A stretch of DNA of 64,000 nucleotides from contig NZ_JBBHDV010000006.1 in assembly GCF_037478135.1 (NCBI RefSeq), positions 193,447-257,446 of the forward strand, given 5' to 3'. The position numbers were made by a program, and so were the translations under genes. Under the pieces are notes generated by a model. The model did no database searches and was not told the DNA's origin. It was given only the letters and a program-made list of their open reading frames with translations. Source of the stretch: Denitratimonas sp037478135 (lineage in GTDB: Bacteria; Pseudomonadota; Gammaproteobacteria; Xanthomonadales; Xanthomonadaceae). Shown here one piece after another: positions 34,926 to 43,719 of this stretch; positions within the stretch are counted from its first letter, which is position 1; every line of letters starts with the position of its first letter.

Positions 34926-37735
34926 CAGCCGCCCTCCGCATCGCGGTCATGCCGCAGGCAGTCCCGCCATGCACTGCGCACCGTCGCGCGGGCCTGGGCC
35001 AGCGCCGCATCCTCGGGCACCTGCCGCGCCCTGCCATCCAGGGTGCAGGCCAGCGCGCGTTGCAACAGCACTTGGTGGGCACACTGCAATTGGCCGGCAC
35101 GGACCTGATCGAAAAAACCGCAGTCGGTCAGCGCAGCGATCAACTCCGGCGTGCGGGTGGTGGCCAGCACCTGCTGCGCGTGCGCGGCATGCAGCAGCAC
35201 GCCGCCTTGCAGCAGGAATTCCAGATCCACCAGACCGCCCTCGCCCTGTTTCAGGTCGAACATGCCCGGTGTGGAGCGGTCCAGTTCGCTGCGCATGCGC
35301 TGCCGCATCGCGACCACATCGGCGGCCAGTTGCGCCGGTTCGCGCGTCATGCCCAGCACCTGCGCACGCACCTGCGCGAAGGCCTGTGCCACCTGTTCAT
35401 CGCCGGCCACGGCGCGGGCCCGCACCAGCGCCTGCTGTTCCCAGGTCCAGGCACGATCACGCTGGTAGGCGGAGAAACTTTCCAGACTCGACACCAGCAA
35501 GCCCTTGGCGCCGTCCGGACGCAACCGCAGGTCGACCTCGTACAGGCGCCCGGCCGCGGTCGGCATCGCCAGCATCGCGATCAGTTTCTGCACCAGCCGG
35601 GTGTAGTAGCGCACCGCTTCCAGCGGCCGCGTGCCGTCGGTTTCAGGCGAAGAGTCGGCGCCGTCGTAGAGAAACACCAGATCCAGATCCGAACCGAAGC
35701 CCAGCTCCTTGCCGCCGAAACTGCCGTAGGCGATCACCGCCAGACCACCACGCGGCAGACGGCCGTGCTGCGCGGCCAGATCCTCAATCGCCATTGGCAA
35801 TACCGCACCGATCACCGCTTCGGCCACGAACGCCAGCTGGCGTGCACTTTCCTCGGCCGGCTGCTGGTCGATCAGGCTGGCGCGCGCCACCCGGAACGCG
35901 AAGCTCTGGCGGAATTCATTGAGCGCATGGATGCGTGCCTCCGGATCATCGGACGGCAGATGCGCCAGCACCTGCGCCAGCGCCTGACCGACTTCGGCGC
36001 GGGTGGGCGGCTGTGCATCGGCGCGGCCATCGAGCAGGTCGTCGAGCAGCAGCGGATGCGCGCACAGGCGTTCGGCCATCCAGCGGCTGCCGGCCATCAC
36101 TTCCACCAATCGCGCCAGCGCCGCCGGCTGTTCATCCAGCAGCGCCAGATAGCTGGAACGGCGCAACACCGCCTGCACCAGCGCCAGACCATGCCGCGCC
36201 GCCTGATCCGGCGCGCGGCTTTCAGCGGCGGCGGCCAGCAGCGCCGGCAATACCCGATCCACCCGCGCCCGCGCGCGCGCCGACACCGTGGCCAGCGCCG
36301 GTTGCTCGCGGAACTGTTGCAGCTGCTGCAACAAGGTTGTCGCGGCGGAAAATCCAGCCTCGGCCAGGCGTTCTCCGGCGCGTGCATCGGAGGGATCGCG
36401 CCAGACTTCGGCCAGTGTTTCGCGCAGCGGTGAAGCACGCGTGGCAGCCTGCGTCTGGCGCGCCTGGAACACGCGCGAAAACTCGTTCGCCACATGTTCA
36501 CGATGCTGCGCCAGCGCCTGCTCCAGTGCGGACCAGTCAGGAAAACCCATGCCGAAGGCGAGACGGGCGCGGTCCAGTGCGTTTTCCGGCAGGCTGTGGG
36601 TCTGTTCCTCGCGCAGCATCTGCACCCGGTTTTCCAGCCGCCGCAGGAAACGGTAGGCGGACAGCAGCAGTTCGGCACTGCGGTCCGGGACATGGCCGGC
36701 GTCGCGCAGCCGCGCCAGCGCCGGAATCAGCCCACGCGCACGCAGCGCCGGTTCGCGCCCGCCACGGATCAGCTGCTGCAACTGCACGATGAATTCGATC
36801 TCGCGGATGCCGCCCCGGCCCAGCTTCAGGTGCGCATCCAGCGCGCGGCGCTGCACTTCGGCCTCGATCATGCCCTTCATCTCGCGCAGGCCTTCGAATG
36901 CACCGAAGTCCAGATAGCGGCGATAGATGAAGGGCCGCAGCACCGTCAGGAAACGCTCGCCCTGGGCCAGATCGCCGGCCACCGGGCGCGCCTTGATCCA
37001 GGCATAGCGCTCCCAGTCGCGGCCTTCGCGCTGGAAATACTGTTCCATCGCCGCGAACGACAACGCCAGCCGCCCGACCTGGCCGAACGGGCGCAGCCGC
37101 ATGTCCACGCGGTAGACCATGCCCTGCGCATCGACATCGGCCAGCAACTGGATCAGGCGCTGGCCCAGACGCTGGAAGAAATCGCCATTGTCCAGCGCCC
37201 GCGCGCCATCGCACTGGCCGGCCTCGGGATAGGCGAACACCAGATCGATATCGGAGGAAAAGTTCAGCTCGGCGCCACCCAGTTTGCCGAGCCCGAACAC
37301 CACCATGCGCTGCGCCACACCGGCGCCATTGCGTGGCACGCCATGCTGGGCTTCGAGCGCGCCCTGCACCGCTTCCAGCGCACCGGCCAGACAACGCTCG
37401 GCCAGTTGCGAAGTACCCGCGAGGGTGTCTTCCAGGGTGTCGATGCCGTTCACATCGCGGTAGGCCAGCCGCAGGCTTTCATCGTGCCGGTAGCGCCGCA
37501 GCCGTGCCGGCCAGCCGGCCTGGTCTTCCGGCGGCAATTGGAGGCCGGTGCCGCGCCGCTCAAGCGTCGCGATGCGGCCGGGTTCTCGGCAAAGTTGTTC
37601 GAAGGCGTAGTCGCTGGCGATCAGCAGACGATGCAGCGGTGCGGCCGGCGCGGCAGCCACAGCCTCGGGTGCCAGCGCCGCCAGCTGCTCCAGCCGGGCA
37701 TGCAGCAACTCGTTCAGGGGTGCGGGCAGATCCAT
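34925..37735 (-). CDS. glnE: Glutamine synthetase adenylyltransferase/deadenylase
   Basis: Adds and removes AMP on glutamine synthetase in response to PII, setting nitrogen assimilation. 936 residues, the normal length. Two nucleotidyltransferase domains are present: the N-terminal (deadenylylase) domain with GKLGGAELNFSSDIDLVF at ~150-167, and the C-terminal (adenylyltransferase) domain with AYGSFGGKELGFGSDLDLVF near residue 670. The acidic metal ligands are intact in both. It overlaps the downstream epimerase-like gene by one base. glnA and PII genes are not in the window. Confidence 0.96.
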   Translation of the reverse strand: MDLPAPLNELLHARLEQLAALAPEAVAAAPAAPLHRLLIASDYAFEQLCREPGRIATLERRGTGLQLPPEDQAGWPARLRRYRHDESLRLAYRDVNGIDTLEDTLAGTSQLAERCLAGALEAVQGALEAQHGVPRNGAGVAQRMVVFGLGKLGGAELNFSSDIDLVFAYPEAGQCDGARALDNGDFFQRLGQRLIQLLADVDAQGMVYRVDMRLRPFGQVGRLALSFAAMEQYFQREGRDWERYAWIKARPVAGDLAQGERFLTVLRPFIYRRYLDFGAFEGLREMKGMIEAEVQRRALDAHLKLGRGGIREIEFIVQLQQLIRGGREPALRARGLIPALARLRDAGHVPDRSAELLLSAYRFLRRLENRVQMLREEQTHSLPENALDRARLAFGMGFPDWSALEQALAQHREHVANEFSRVFQARQTQAATRASPLRETLAEVWRDPSDARAGERLAEAGFSAATTLLQQLQQFREQPALATVSARARARVDRVLPALLAAAAESRAPDQAARHGLALVQAVLRRSSYLALLDEQPAALARLVEVMAGSRWMAERLCAHPLLLDDLLDGRADAQPPTRAEVGQALAQVLAHLPSDDPEARIHALNEFRQSFAFRVARASLIDQQPAEESARQLAFVAEAVIGAVLPMAIEDLAAQHGRLPRGGLAVIAYGSFGGKELGFGSDLDLVFLYDGADSSPETDGTRPLEAVRYYTRLVQKLIAMLAMPTAAGRLYEVDLRLRPDGAKGLLVSSLESFSAYQRDRAWTWEQQALVRARAVAGDEQVAQAFAQVRAQVLGMTREPAQLAADVVAMRQRMRSELDRSTPGMFDLKQGEGGLVDLEFLLQGGVLLHAAHAQQVLATTRTPELIAALTDCGFFDQVRAGQLQCAHQVLLQRALACTLDGRARQVPEDAALAQARATVRSAWRDCLRHDRDAEGG

Positions 37736-37802
37736 GCCGGCGATTCTGGCAGAAGCACGCCATCGGCTGCGCGCGGCGATGCGATGGCTGCAACCGCAGC
37801 AT

Positions 37803-37836
37803 CCCGATCATCCCCACGGCGGCGGGGATGATCGGG
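37803..37836. terminator. 13-bp hairpin between sodC and glnE
   Basis: CCCGATCATCCCC (37803-37815) pairs perfectly with GGGGATGATCGGG (37824-37836). It sits 10 bp past the sodC stop on the minus strand and before glnE; no T-run follows. Probably ends the sodC transcript. Confidence 0.55.
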
Positions 37837-37845
37837 CGGCAACGA

Positions 37846-38457
37846 TCAATCCAGCAGGTGGATCACGCCGCAGGCGATGCGCGGGCCGGAATCGCCGGCC
37901 GGCTGCGAGGCATAGTCGTCGGCATTGGCATGCAGCACCACGGCACGGCCGATCACGTCATGGCCGGCGTCACCACCGAGGCTGACGCCGGGCACCAGCT
38001 GATCGACGGCAATCCTGCCTTCGTCGTCGGCCACCAGGTTCGGCATGTCGCCGGCGTGATGCTCGCCGTGGCCCGGATGGCCGTGCGGCGCTTCGGTTGG
38101 ATTGAAATGCGGGCCGGCGCTGGAGGCATCCGGCGCGCTGCAATCACCGGTTTCATGGATATGGAAGCCATGCGTGCCGCCGGAAGGCACGCCTTCCAGC
38201 ATGCCGCTGATGCGCACTCCATCGGCCTCGGGTGTCAGTGTCAGAGTGCCGTTGGCGGCATTGCCTTCGGTCGGGGCCAGCACGGCGGTGGCGCTGGATT
38301 CCACCACGGCCGGCTGTGCTGCCACGGGCGGCGGTGGAGGCGGCGGCGGTGCTTCAGGTGCCGGCGGCGGCGGCGGTGGCGCGGGTTCGGACGCAGGACC
38401 ACAGGCGCCCAACATCAGCGGCAGGGCAAGGGCGGCGGCAAGCAGGGTCGGTTTCAT
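37846..38457 (-). CDS. sodC: Periplasmic Cu,Zn superoxide dismutase, lipoprotein
   Basis: Dismutates superoxide outside the cytoplasm. 203 residues: a lipoprotein signal ending LMLGAC, then a long Pro/Ala linker (~residues 20-48, with runs of 6 and 8 Pro), then the SOD domain. Copper ligands are seen in GFHIHETGDC, and the metal loop AGPHFNPTEAPHGHPGHGEH continues the site. The conserved His in GRAVVLHANADD and the C-terminal RIACGVI Cys of the disulfide are present. ATG 38457 has GGAGA upstream; the longer open frame upstream is spurious. The linker probably holds the enzyme away from the membrane. Confidence 0.93.
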   Translation of the reverse strand: MKPTLLAAALALPLMLGACGPASEPAPPPPPPAPEAPPPPPPPPVAAQPAVVESSATAVLAPTEGNAANGTLTLTPEADGVRISGMLEGVPSGGTHGFHIHETGDCSAPDASSAGPHFNPTEAPHGHPGHGEHHAGDMPNLVADDEGRIAVDQLVPGVSLGGDAGHDVIGRAVVLHANADDYASQPAGDSGPRIACGVIHLLD

Positions 38458-38630
38458 GACAGTCTCCAGTCGGGAATGGATGCAACCAGCGGATCGTACC
38501 GCCGCCACGCCACCCGGAGTATTGCCCCCGAAGGCATCAGGATCGCGTCGCGTGTCGCCACCGCCGGCAGACAACAGCACAAGCCTACACCCGCAGCAGT
38601 TTTCCGCAGCCGGCGCGGATGCGGTTCCGC

Positions 38631-39377
38631 TCAGGCCGCACGCGCGCTGACGACATGCCGCAGCGGCGCCCAATCCAGCGCAAACGCCGGCCGCATGATC
38701 CGCACTTCGTCGAATCCCGCCTGTTGCAGGCGCTGCACGATGTCGCGCCCGTAGTCGCGGAACACCAGCACCGGCGCATCGCCCTTGAACGGATCGACGT
38801 GATATTCCGGCGGCAGCAGGTGTTCGATCTTTCCGCCGACCAGCCGCGCACGCTCCACCGTGTGTTCGGCATCCGACAGCGGCACGGTGAACAGCATCCG
38901 GCCGCCCGGACGCAGCACGCGGCGCAGTTCGGCAAAGCCGCGCGCATCGTCGGGCACATGCTCGAACACTTCGGTATGGGTCACCAGATCGAAGCCGGCA
39001 TCCGGCCAGGTCAGCGCCTGCACGTCCTCGCAGCGCACGCCTTGCCACGTCGTGCCGGGCGCCACCTCGGGATGGTATTCGGAGAACGCCGCGCTACGGG
39101 CACGACGACGCAGATGCGCGACGTATGGCCCGGCGGCGGAAAGCTCGCAGACATCCCGTTCCGACAGATCCGGCAGCGTCTGGGCCACGGCCAGGCCGAT
39201 GGACAGGTGCACGCTGCTGGCCGCGCAACGCACACAGCGCAAGCCGGATTCAGTGTGATTCAAACGCACGAACAGCGACGGCCCGCAGAACGGGCAGCAC
39301 GCCGCGCCGATGGCGAATTCGCCCGGCGCCAGTTGTGCCCACCCGGCACGCAGGCGCGACAACAGCTTCACCGCCAC
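38631..39377 (-). CDS. Class I SAM-dependent methyltransferase with N-terminal zinc ribbon
   Basis: 248 residues. A four-Cys ribbon is near residues 27-51 (CPFCG ... CVRC), then a methyltransferase core with FDLVTHTEVFEHVPDD and LRRVLRPGGRMLFTVP. The glycine-rich motif I is degenerate (DVCELSAAGPYVAHL instead of E-x-G-x-G-x-G), so SAM binding is probable but not certain. Substrate unknown. The start is GTG 39377; no ATG fits. It lies between sodC and aceE on the same strand without an obvious functional link. Confidence 0.75.
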   Translation of the reverse strand: MAVKLLSRLRAGWAQLAPGEFAIGAACCPFCGPSLFVRLNHTESGLRCVRCAASSVHLSIGLAVAQTLPDLSERDVCELSAAGPYVAHLRRRARSAAFSEYHPEVAPGTTWQGVRCEDVQALTWPDAGFDLVTHTEVFEHVPDDARGFAELRRVLRPGGRMLFTVPLSDAEHTVERARLVGGKIEHLLPPEYHVDPFKGDAPVLVFRDYGRDIVQRLQQAGFDEVRIMRPAFALDWAPLRHVVSARAA

Positions 39378-39496
39378 CGGCGCCGCGTTGCAGGATCAGA
39401 CCGGGCGATCACATCGCGCCTCCGATGGCGCCGACGATCCGGCCGCGATATTCCATCGCGGCCGGGAACCCCGACGTGGACCGGACAAGTGCCGGC

Positions 39497-42211
39497 TCAG
39501 GCCAGCGCCGGATCCTGACGTTCCGGATCAATGCCGAAGACCTTGATCGCACGCGCCACGTCCTTGGCGTTCATCTCGCCCTGCTGGGCCAGTGCCGCAA
39601 TCGCCGCGTGCGCGATGTGGAAGCGGTCCACCTCGAAATGGCGGCGCAGGTTGGCGCGGGTATCCGAGCGCCCAAAACCGTCGGTGCCCAGCACCGTGTA
39701 GTGGCCCGGCACGAAAGCACGGATCTGGTCGGCGAACACGCGCACGTAATCGGTGGCGGCGATCACCGGACCGGGGCGGTCGGCCAGCAGCTGGGTGACA
39801 TACGGCACGCGCGGGGTCTTGGCTTCCGGATTCATCCGGTTCCAGCGTTCGGCCTCGAAACCGTCGCGGCGCAGCTCGGTGAAGCTCGGGCAGCTCCAGA
39901 TGTCGGCATGCACACCGAATTCCTTTTCCAGCAGCTCGGCCGCGGCGATGGCCTCGCGCAGGATCGTGCCCGAACCCAGCAGCTGCACATGCGGTGCCGC
40001 AGCGGTCTTGGCCTTGCCCTTGGCCGGCGCGCGTTTGGCGCCGGATTCGCTCAGCAGGTACATGCCCTTGACGATGCCCTCGGCCGCGCCTTCCGGCATT
40101 TCCGGGTGCGGGTAGTTCTCGTTCATCAGGGTCAGGTAGTAATACTCGTCCACCTGCTCGGCCATCATTCTTTGCATGCCGTGCTGCACGATCACGGTGA
40201 CTTCGTAGCCGAAAGTCGGGTCGTAGGCGCGGCAGTTGGGAATGGCGCCGGCCAGCAGGTGCGAATGGCCGTCCTCGTGCTGCAGACCTTCGCCATTGAG
40301 CGTGGTGCGCCCGGCGGTGGCACCGAGCAGGAAGCCGCGCGCGCGCATGTCGGCGGCCTGCCAGGCGGCGTCGCCAACGCGCTGGAAACCGAACATCGAG
40401 TAGAAGATGAAGAACGGCAGCAGCGGCAGATCGTTGTTGCTGTAGCTGGTGGCACAGGCCATCCACGAGGCGAACGCGCCGGCCTCGGTGATGCCTTCCT
40501 GCAGCACCTGCCCGGTCTGGTCCTCGCGGTAGTACATCAGCTGATCGGCATCGACCGGCTTGTACTTCTGCCCGGCCGGCGCATAGATGCCGATCTGGCG
40601 GAACAGGCCTTCCATGCCGAAGGTGCGGGCCTCGTCGGCCACGATCGGCACCGCGCGCGGGCCGATCTGCTTGTCGCGCAGGATGATGTTCAGGCCCTGC
40701 ACGAAGGCCATCGTGGTGCTGATCTCGCGCTCGCCGGTGGACTTGAGCAGGCGCTCGAAAGCCTGCAACGGCGGCACTTCCAGGGTTTGCGTGCTCTTGC
40801 GCCGGCGCTGCGGCAGGAAGCCGCCCAGCTCGGCGCGGCGGGCCTTCATGTACTGCACTTCCGGCGAGTCCTCGCCGGGGTGGTAGAACGGCACCTGCTC
40901 GGCTTCCTTGAGCTGCTGGTCGCTGATCGGGATATTGAAACGGTCGCGGAAGGCGCGCACCGCGTCGTCGTCGAGCTTCTTGGTCTGGTGGGTGGGATTC
41001 AGCGATTCGCCGGCCGAACCCATGCCGTAGCCCTTGACCGTCTTGGCCAGGATCACCGTCGGCTTGCCGTTGCTGATCATCGCCTGGTGATAGGCGGCGT
41101 AGACCTTGTGCGGATCGTGCCCGCCACGATTCAGGCGCCAGATGTCCTCATCCGAGAGGCTGGCCACCATCGCGGCCGTTTCCGGGTATTTGCCGAAGAA
41201 ATGCTCGCGCGTGTAAGCGCCGCCGAAGGCCTTGCAGTTCTGATATTCGCCGTCGACGGTTTCCATCATCAGCTTGCGCAGCACACCGTTGGTGTCGCGC
41301 GCCAGCAGCGGATCCCAGTAGCTGCCCCAGATCAGCTTGATGACGTTCCAGCCGGCACCGCGGAACTGCCCTTCCAGCTCCTGGATGATCTTGCCGTTGC
41401 CGCGCACCGGGCCGTCCAGGCGTTGCAGGTTGCAGTTGATGACGAACACCAGGTTGTCCAGACCTTCGCGCCCGGCCACCGAGATCGCGCCCAGGCTTTC
41501 GGGTTCGTCGGTTTCCCCGTCGCCCAGAAAGCACCAGATCTTGCGGTCGGTGGTCGGCAGCAGGCCGCGGTTTTCCAGATAGCGGCTGTTGCGCGCCTGG
41601 TAGATCGCGGCGATCGGGCCAAGACCCATCGACACCGTCGGCACCTGCCAGTAGTCCGGCATCAGCCACGGGTGCGGATAGGAAGCGATGCCCTGCCCGT
41701 CCACTTCCATGCGGAAGCCGTCCAGCTGGGCTTCGGTGAGCCGTCCTTCGAGGAACGAACGCGCATAGATGCCGGGGCTGGAATGGCCCTGGATGCAGAC
41801 GATGTCACCGGGGTGTCCATCACTGGGCGCGCGCCAGAAATGGTTGAAGCCCACGTCGTACAGCGTAGCACTGGAGGCGAAGCTGGCGATGTGGCCGCCC
41901 AGATCGCCGGGCTTGCGGTTGGCGCGCACCACCATCGCCATCGCATTCCAGCGGATCAGCGAGCGGATGCGCCATTCCATCGCCGCATCACCGGGGCTCT
42001 TGGCTTCCATCTGCGGCGGGATGGTGTTGATGTATTCGGTGGTCGGCGCGAATGGCAGAAAACCGCCGGCGCGGCGGGTCTGCGCGACCAGGTGTTCAAG
42101 CAGGTAATGGGCACGATCGGTGCCCTCGCGCTGGATCACCGCCTGCAGCGATTCGAGCCATTCGCGGGTTTCTGCCGCGTCGTGATCGGGCATGTCATTG
42201 AGCGGGTTCAT
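39497..42211 (-). CDS. aceE: Pyruvate dehydrogenase E1 component, homodimeric
   Basis: Thiamine-diphosphate enzyme that decarboxylates pyruvate and hands the acetyl group to the E2 lipoyl domain. 904 residues, the usual size of the single-chain E1. The ThDP/Mg motif is LGDGETDEPESL followed by NCNLQRLDGPVRGNGKIIQE. The N-terminal ETREWLESLQAVI and C-terminal TDGFGRSDTRANLRRHFEVD blocks are characteristic. ATG 42211 follows GGGAGGATCG. The E2 and E3 genes (aceF, lpd) are not adjacent here, which is common in this group. Confidence 0.97.
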   Translation of the reverse strand: MNPLNDMPDHDAAETREWLESLQAVIQREGTDRAHYLLEHLVAQTRRAGGFLPFAPTTEYINTIPPQMEAKSPGDAAMEWRIRSLIRWNAMAMVVRANRKPGDLGGHIASFASSATLYDVGFNHFWRAPSDGHPGDIVCIQGHSSPGIYARSFLEGRLTEAQLDGFRMEVDGQGIASYPHPWLMPDYWQVPTVSMGLGPIAAIYQARNSRYLENRGLLPTTDRKIWCFLGDGETDEPESLGAISVAGREGLDNLVFVINCNLQRLDGPVRGNGKIIQELEGQFRGAGWNVIKLIWGSYWDPLLARDTNGVLRKLMMETVDGEYQNCKAFGGAYTREHFFGKYPETAAMVASLSDEDIWRLNRGGHDPHKVYAAYHQAMISNGKPTVILAKTVKGYGMGSAGESLNPTHQTKKLDDDAVRAFRDRFNIPISDQQLKEAEQVPFYHPGEDSPEVQYMKARRAELGGFLPQRRRKSTQTLEVPPLQAFERLLKSTGEREISTTMAFVQGLNIILRDKQIGPRAVPIVADEARTFGMEGLFRQIGIYAPAGQKYKPVDADQLMYYREDQTGQVLQEGITEAGAFASWMACATSYSNNDLPLLPFFIFYSMFGFQRVGDAAWQAADMRARGFLLGATAGRTTLNGEGLQHEDGHSHLLAGAIPNCRAYDPTFGYEVTVIVQHGMQRMMAEQVDEYYYLTLMNENYPHPEMPEGAAEGIVKGMYLLSESGAKRAPAKGKAKTAAAPHVQLLGSGTILREAIAAAELLEKEFGVHADIWSCPSFTELRRDGFEAERWNRMNPEAKTPRVPYVTQLLADRPGPVIAATDYVRVFADQIRAFVPGHYTVLGTDGFGRSDTRANLRRHFEVDRFHIAHAAIAALAQQGEMNAKDVARAIKVFGIDPERQDPALA

Positions 42212-42420
42212 CGATCCTCCCAGGCGGCCTGTGGCCTGTTATGTCTTTGTGTGGGGATGCGCCAGGTCCGGCTCCGGTTGCAGGCAGCAGCAGCATGGCA
42301 AAAACGCGTGCCGGCAAGTTTAGCAGTGCCGGCCGGTAGCGCGTGACCGGCGCACAACCTGCTTGAACACCCTTGCCTGCGTCACACTACGCATCCTGTT
42401 TGCTGCCGTGTCCCGCTTCC

Positions 42421-43572
42421 ATGCTCAGCCTGCCGCCGCTGGCGCTCTACGTCCACATCCCCTGGTGCGTGCGCAAATGTCCATACTGCGATTTCAATTC
42501 GCACGGACAGAAGGGCGAGCTGCCGCAGCGCGAATACGTCGCCGCGCTGCTGGCCGATCTGGATCAGGATCTGCCGCTGGTCTGGGGCCGGCCGGTGACC
42601 AGCATCTTCTTCGGTGGCGGCACCCCGAGCCTGTTCTCGGCCGACAGCATCGCCGCCTTCCTTGAGGGCGCTGCCGCGCGTCTGCGTTTGCGCCCGGGGC
42701 TGGAAGTGACGCTGGAAACCAATCCCGGCACGGTCGAACACGACCGCTTCGACGCCTATGCCCGGGCCGGCGTGAACCGGCTCAGCTTCGGCATCCAGAG
42801 CTTCGACGATGGCTGCCTGCAACGGCTGGGCCGCATCCACGACAGCGCGCAGGCGCGGCGCGCGGTGCAGCTGGCGCAGGACGCGGGCTTTTCCAACATC
42901 AATCTGGATCTGATGTACGCGCTGCCGCAGCAGGACACGGCGATGGCACTGCACGATCTGGAGCAGGCCATCGCGCTGGCGCCGGCGCACATCTCGCACT
43001 ACCAGCTCACATTGGAACCCAACACCGTGTTCGCGGCGCGCCCCCCGGCCGGGCTGCCGGAAGACGACGATGCCTGGGACATGCAGGAAGGCTGTCAAGC
43101 GGCGCTGGCCGCGCACGGCTACCAGCATTACGAAGTCTCGGCCTACGCGCGCGACGGCTTCCAATGCCAGCACAACCTCAATTACTGGCGTTTTGGCGAT
43201 TATCTGGGCATCGGCGCCGGCGCACACGGCAAGATCACACTGCCGGCGCAAGAGGCGATCCTGCGGCGCTGGAAGCTCAAGCATCCGCAGGCCTATATGG
43301 ACGCCGCACACGGCCCGGCGCGGATCGGCGGCGATGAACATCTGACGCTTTCGCAGCGCCCGTTCGACTACATGCTCAACGCGCTGCGCCTGCACGCCGG
43401 GTTTTCACTGGGCGATTTCGAAGCCCGTACCGGCCTTTCGCGCGACCTCATCGCAGGAAAACTGGACGAACTTGTCGCCAAGGGCCTGCTCGCGGTGCAG
43501 GCCGACCATGTGGCACCGACCGCACTGGGCCGGCGCTTTCTCAACGATGTGATGGGCGTGTTTTTGGACTGA
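42421..43572 (+). CDS. hemW: Radical SAM haem chaperone HemW
   Basis: 383 residues. The radical SAM motif CxxxCxxC is at Cys16/Cys20/Cys23 (IPWCVRKCPYCDF), with FFGGGTPSLF as the SAM GGE-type region and the C-terminal HemN domain ending LGRRFLNDVMGVFL. The conserved block YEVSAYARDGFQCQHNLNYW is typical of HemW, a haem chaperone that was long misannotated as a coproporphyrinogen oxidase. ATG 42421 begins the conserved N-terminus; the frame open upstream is not family-like. Divergent from aceE. Confidence 0.95.
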   Translation: MLSLPPLALYVHIPWCVRKCPYCDFNSHGQKGELPQREYVAALLADLDQDLPLVWGRPVTSIFFGGGTPSLFSADSIAAFLEGAAARLRLRPGLEVTLETNPGTVEHDRFDAYARAGVNRLSFGIQSFDDGCLQRLGRIHDSAQARRAVQLAQDAGFSNINLDLMYALPQQDTAMALHDLEQAIALAPAHISHYQLTLEPNTVFAARPPAGLPEDDDAWDMQEGCQAALAAHGYQHYEVSAYARDGFQCQHNLNYWRFGDYLGIGAGAHGKITLPAQEAILRRWKLKHPQAYMDAAHGPARIGGDEHLTLSQRPFDYMLNALRLHAGFSLGDFEARTGLSRDLIAGKLDELVAKGLLAVQADHVAPTALGRRFLNDVMGVFLD

Positions 43573-43600
43573 TCCCAAGCCAGTCCGGACGGGCCGCGTG

Positions 43601-43626
43601 GCCGGCTGCGGAGGGATGCAGCCGGC
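43601..43626. terminator. Hairpin after hemW
   Basis: GCCGGCTGC (43601-43609) pairs with GCAGCCGGC (43618-43626), about 30 nt past the hemW stop and before the convergent protease gene. No T-run; tentative. Confidence 0.4.
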
Positions 43627-43666
43627 GCGGGCATTCAGGTGGGTGCGGTCTGCGCCACGATGACCG

Positions 43667-43698
43667 TTCCCGCGACCCAACAATCCGGATCGCGGGAA
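43667..43698. terminator. Hairpin before the convergent tricorn-like gene end
   Basis: TTCCCGCG (43667-43674) pairs with CGCGGGAA (43691-43698) 22 nt past the stop of the minus-strand protease gene. Possible terminator for that gene; the loop is 16 nt. Confidence 0.4.
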
Positions 43699-43719
43699 AG
43701 GCCACTCACACCACAAGCC

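Noticed and set aside
39125..42346. About 1,070-codon plus-strand frame antisense to aceE and the methyltransferase
   Set aside because: AceE on the other strand is unmistakable; this frame has shadow composition.
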